7,420 nucleotides of DNA. Source: an uncultured Rickettsiales bacterium (lineage in GTDB: Bacteria; Pseudomonadota; Alphaproteobacteria; Rs-D84). Positions within the stretch are counted from its first letter, which is position 1, and each line of letters opens with the position of its first letter. The stretch is from positions 1-7,420 of the forward strand of contig UROD01000036.1 of the NCBI GenBank assembly GCA_900549365.1. Reading direction: 5' to 3'. Below the pieces are notes generated by a model. It worked only from the letters and a program-made list of their open reading frames with translations. It was not told the DNA's origin and searched no databases. Below are positions 6,505 through 7,420 of this stretch, in pieces. The translations under genes and the position numbers were made by a program.

Positions 6505-7101
6505 ATGGCAACGTTGCATTTTCATTATGGCACTATGGGGTGTTCGAAATCCGCGCAACTGATTATCAATGCGTATAATCAGGCGAAAAACGGCAATCCA
6601 ACCGAAATTATCAAGCCAAAAACCGACAACCGTTTCAGTGCAGATCATGTGGATTCACGCATAGGAATTTCTGCACCGGCGACCGTGCGCGAAAGTTTGG
6701 TGGACTATACGCCAAACCCAAAAACCAAAATCGTACTGATTGACGAAGTGCAATTTTTCACACCCGCCGATATTGACCGCTTGGTCAAAATTGCGGACGA
6801 CAAAAACCACCCGATTATTGTTATGTGCTATGGCCTGATGGTGGACAGCAATGAACAGATTTTCCCTGCGTCCCGCCGTTTGATAGAGGTTGGCGCAAAA
6901 TTGCACCGTATGGAATCTACGTGCCAAATTCAGGGTTGCATGCATCTGGCGACGCATCATTTACGTTTTGATGCGAACGGCAATGTCGTGCGTGCCGGCG
7001 CGCAAATCGCGGTGGGCGACAGTAATTATAAATCTGTTTGTCGCCAGCACTTTAATATGATGTATCATGGGACGAATGAGCACGGTCGCGGCAGCAGATA
7101 A
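6505..7101 (+). CDS. tdk: Thymidine kinase, type II
   Basis: A 198-residue cytosolic enzyme of the TK1-like family, which phosphorylates thymidine to dTMP with ATP in nucleoside salvage. The P-loop is YGTMGCSKS (8-16); the usual MxSGKS/T glycine before Lys is Ser here, a variation I have also seen as GSSK in some bacterial relatives. SRIGISAP (51-58) and VLIDEVQFF (77-85) follow, with catalytic Glu81. CYGL (108-111) is the conserved strand after the Walker B region. The zinc-binding lasso has Cys140 and Cys145 on one side and Cys179 and His182 (CRQH) on the other, with the substrate-binding segment GDSNYKSVCR between. The C-terminus has a short extra tail, NEHGRGSR. A purine-rich Shine-Dalgarno (AAGGGG, 6493-6498) precedes the start. 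It lies 21 nt behind htpX, likely in one operon. No strong terminator follows. Confidence 0.95.
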   Translation: MATLHFHYGTMGCSKSAQLIINAYNQAKNGNPTEIIKPKTDNRFSADHVDSRIGISAPATVRESLVDYTPNPKTKIVLIDEVQFFTPADIDRLVKIADDKNHPIIVMCYGLMVDSNEQIFPASRRLIEVGAKLHRMESTCQIQGCMHLATHHLRFDANGNVVRAGAQIAVGDSNYKSVCRQHFNMMYHGTNEHGRGSR

Positions 7102-7119
7102 AAAAAGAATTATTTTTTC

Positions 7120-7147
7120 TTGCAATCGTAATAAAAATGTATAGAAT
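7120..7147 (+). promoter_or_regulatory. Predicted promoter of tRNA-Arg and the following repeat
   Basis: TTGCAA (7120-7125) and TAGAAT (7142-7147) have a 16-bp spacer. The start would be near 7154, about 5 nt before the mature tRNA. Because no strong terminator precedes the second repeat copy except a hairpin with a poor T tract, the same transcript may run into the repeat region. Confidence 0.6.
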
Positions 7148-7158
7148 ATAAAACCGTT

Positions 7159-7235
7159 GCGCCCATGGCTCAATTGGATAGAGCATCTGACTACGGATCA
7201 GAAGGTTGAGGGTTCGAATCCTTCTGGGCGCGCCA
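7159..7235 (+). tRNA. tRNA-Arg (anticodon ACG)
   Basis: A complete 77-nt tRNA with an encoded CCA. Acceptor arms are GCGCCCA (7159-7165) and TGGGCGC (7225-7231), with discriminator G7232 and CCA 7233-7235. The D arm is GCTC/GAGC (7168-7171, 7181-7184) with GG in the loop. The anticodon arm is TCTGA/TCAGA (7186-7190, 7198-7202) around CTACGGA, so the anticodon is ACG at 7193-7195. A34 would be deaminated to inosine by TadA to read CGU, CGC and CGA. The T arm is GAGGG/CCTTC (7208-7212, 7220-7224) with loop TTCGAAT. All stems pair, with one G-T wobble in the T stem. Its last 15 nt are duplicated 165 bp downstream. Confidence 0.98.
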
Positions 7236-7255
7236 TAAATTCAACCGCCGCTTTG
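7221..7255 (+). repeat. tRNA-3'-end direct repeat, copy 1
   Basis: Thirty-five bases identical to 7386-7420. The first 15 are the end of tRNA-Arg (part of the T stem, the 3' acceptor strand, discriminator and CCA); the next 20 are the tRNA-proximal flank with the left arm of the hairpin at 7236-7271. The repeat unit (copy 1 to copy 2) is 165 bp. Confidence 0.95.
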
Positions 7256-7271
7256 CCGGCGGTTTAATTTA
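7236..7271 (+). terminator. Hairpin directly after tRNA-Arg, possible terminator or processing signal
   Basis: Arms TAAATTCAACCGCCG (7236-7250) and CGGCGGTTTAATTTA (7257-7271) pair over 15 positions with one C-T mismatch, around the loop CTTTGC. The stem begins at the base after CCA. The tail after the GC core is TTTAATTTATG and not a clean T run, so termination may be weak and the hairpin could instead guide 3' processing. Its left arm and loop start are repeated at 7401-7420. Confidence 0.6.
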
Positions 7272-7385
7272 TGTTGTATGCCCAAGGGTTCGAACCCGAC
7301 CAGAGGGTTCGGAACCGCAGCAAAAAGGCAGACGGATGTATGCCGGTTTGCGTCAGCAAATTTTGCAAGGTCGGCGTCAGCCAAT
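7272..7385 (+). other. Inner part of the 165-bp tRNA-linked repeat unit
   Basis: This stretch between the two repeat copies matches no gene family that I know. It holds a 12-bp palindrome GGGTTCGAACCC (7286-7297) and a similar GGTTC/GAACC (7306-7316), both like T-arm sequences, and an imperfect 15-bp direct duplication (7347-7361 and 7371-7385, 12 of 15 alike). All three forward frames are open across most of it. Candidate short reading frames start at ATG 7271, 7278 and 7336; none has a Shine-Dalgarno. It could be a stable RNA like E. coli rtT, a basic repeat protein, or both. Confidence 0.5.
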
Positions 7386-7420
7386 CTTCTGGGCGCGCCA
7401 TAAATTCAACCGCCGCTTTG
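7386..7420 (+). repeat. tRNA-3'-end direct repeat, copy 2 (runs off the window)
   Basis: Exact copy of 7221-7255 at a distance of 165 bp, including the last 15 nt of tRNA-Arg with CCA but no other tRNA part. Looser similarity goes a few bases further left (CAAT before CTTCTGG here, GAATC in the tRNA, one base fewer). It continues to the last base, so its true length and any further copies are unknown. Confidence 0.95.

Noticed and set aside
7099..7121. Terminator after tdk (A run, GAATTA, T run)
   Set aside because: The stem would be A-T only with no GC core. The 3' part overlaps the -35 box of the tRNA promoter. It may be a weak end, but I do not call it.
7221..7420. attL/attR pair of a small integrative element in the tRNA 3' end
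   Set aside because: A tRNA 3'-end direct repeat is the classic att pattern, but only 165 bp separate the copies, no integrase is visible, and the identity continues 20 bp beyond the tRNA. It remains possible if a larger element lies past the window edge.
1..7420. CRISPR arrays, insertion sequences, phage or toxin-antitoxin genes
   Set aside because: No regularly spaced repeat-spacer pattern, transposase motif, terminal inverted repeats or phage-like genes were seen.

Overview
The window looks like a compact chromosomal segment of a Gram-negative bacterium. BamD, RlpA with a SPOR domain, MurJ and a periplasmic M23 peptidase all imply an outer membrane and a periplasm. An alphaproteobacterium, possibly an uncultured host- or gut-associated one, is my best guess from the TfoX-like and Smr proteins, but this is an inference from protein style and not from a marker gene. 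All genes read with normal stops; TGG codes for Trp throughout.

Layout. Bases 2-82 are the tail of an unidentified gene that converges on bamD (105-824, minus) at a shared hairpin terminator. bamD and murJ (874-2334, plus) diverge from a 49-bp gap in which their predicted promoters overlap face to face. rlpA (2408-3286, plus) has its own strong promoter and Shine-Dalgarno, and ends at a terminator shared with a TfoX-N-like gene (3342-3692, minus). An Smr-domain gene (3758-4132, plus) diverges from it and meets, stop codon to stop codon, an M23/LytM peptidase gene (4133-5440, minus). htpX (5551-6483, plus) and tdk (6505-7101, plus) form a likely two-gene operon. tRNA-Arg(ACG) follows at 7159-7235 with its own promoter.

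Common theme. Four genes serve the cell envelope: BamD assembles outer-membrane proteins, MurJ flips lipid II, RlpA binds peptidoglycan through its SPOR domain, and the M23 protein probably cuts peptidoglycan or activates another hydrolase. HtpX adds inner-membrane proteolytic quality control. Thymidine kinase and the TfoX-like and Smr proteins are nucleic-acid functions without an evident link to the envelope genes.

Most unusual part. Directly after tRNA-Arg, the last 15 nt of the tRNA plus the following 20 nt recur exactly 165 bp downstream (7221-7255 = 7386-7420, 35/35) and run to the final base of the window. This resembles the arrangement of the E. coli tyrT operon, where 178-bp repeats carrying the tRNA-Tyr 3' end encode rtT RNA and the basic Tpr protein. 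Here the period is 55 codons exactly, and a frame rich in Arg/Lys stays open through the unit into the second copy. The window probably enters a tRNA-anchored tandem array whose extent cannot be seen.

Other points of interest are leaderless-looking starts for murJ and the Smr gene, and an RlpA in which both residues known to be needed for lytic transglycosylase activity appear replaced.
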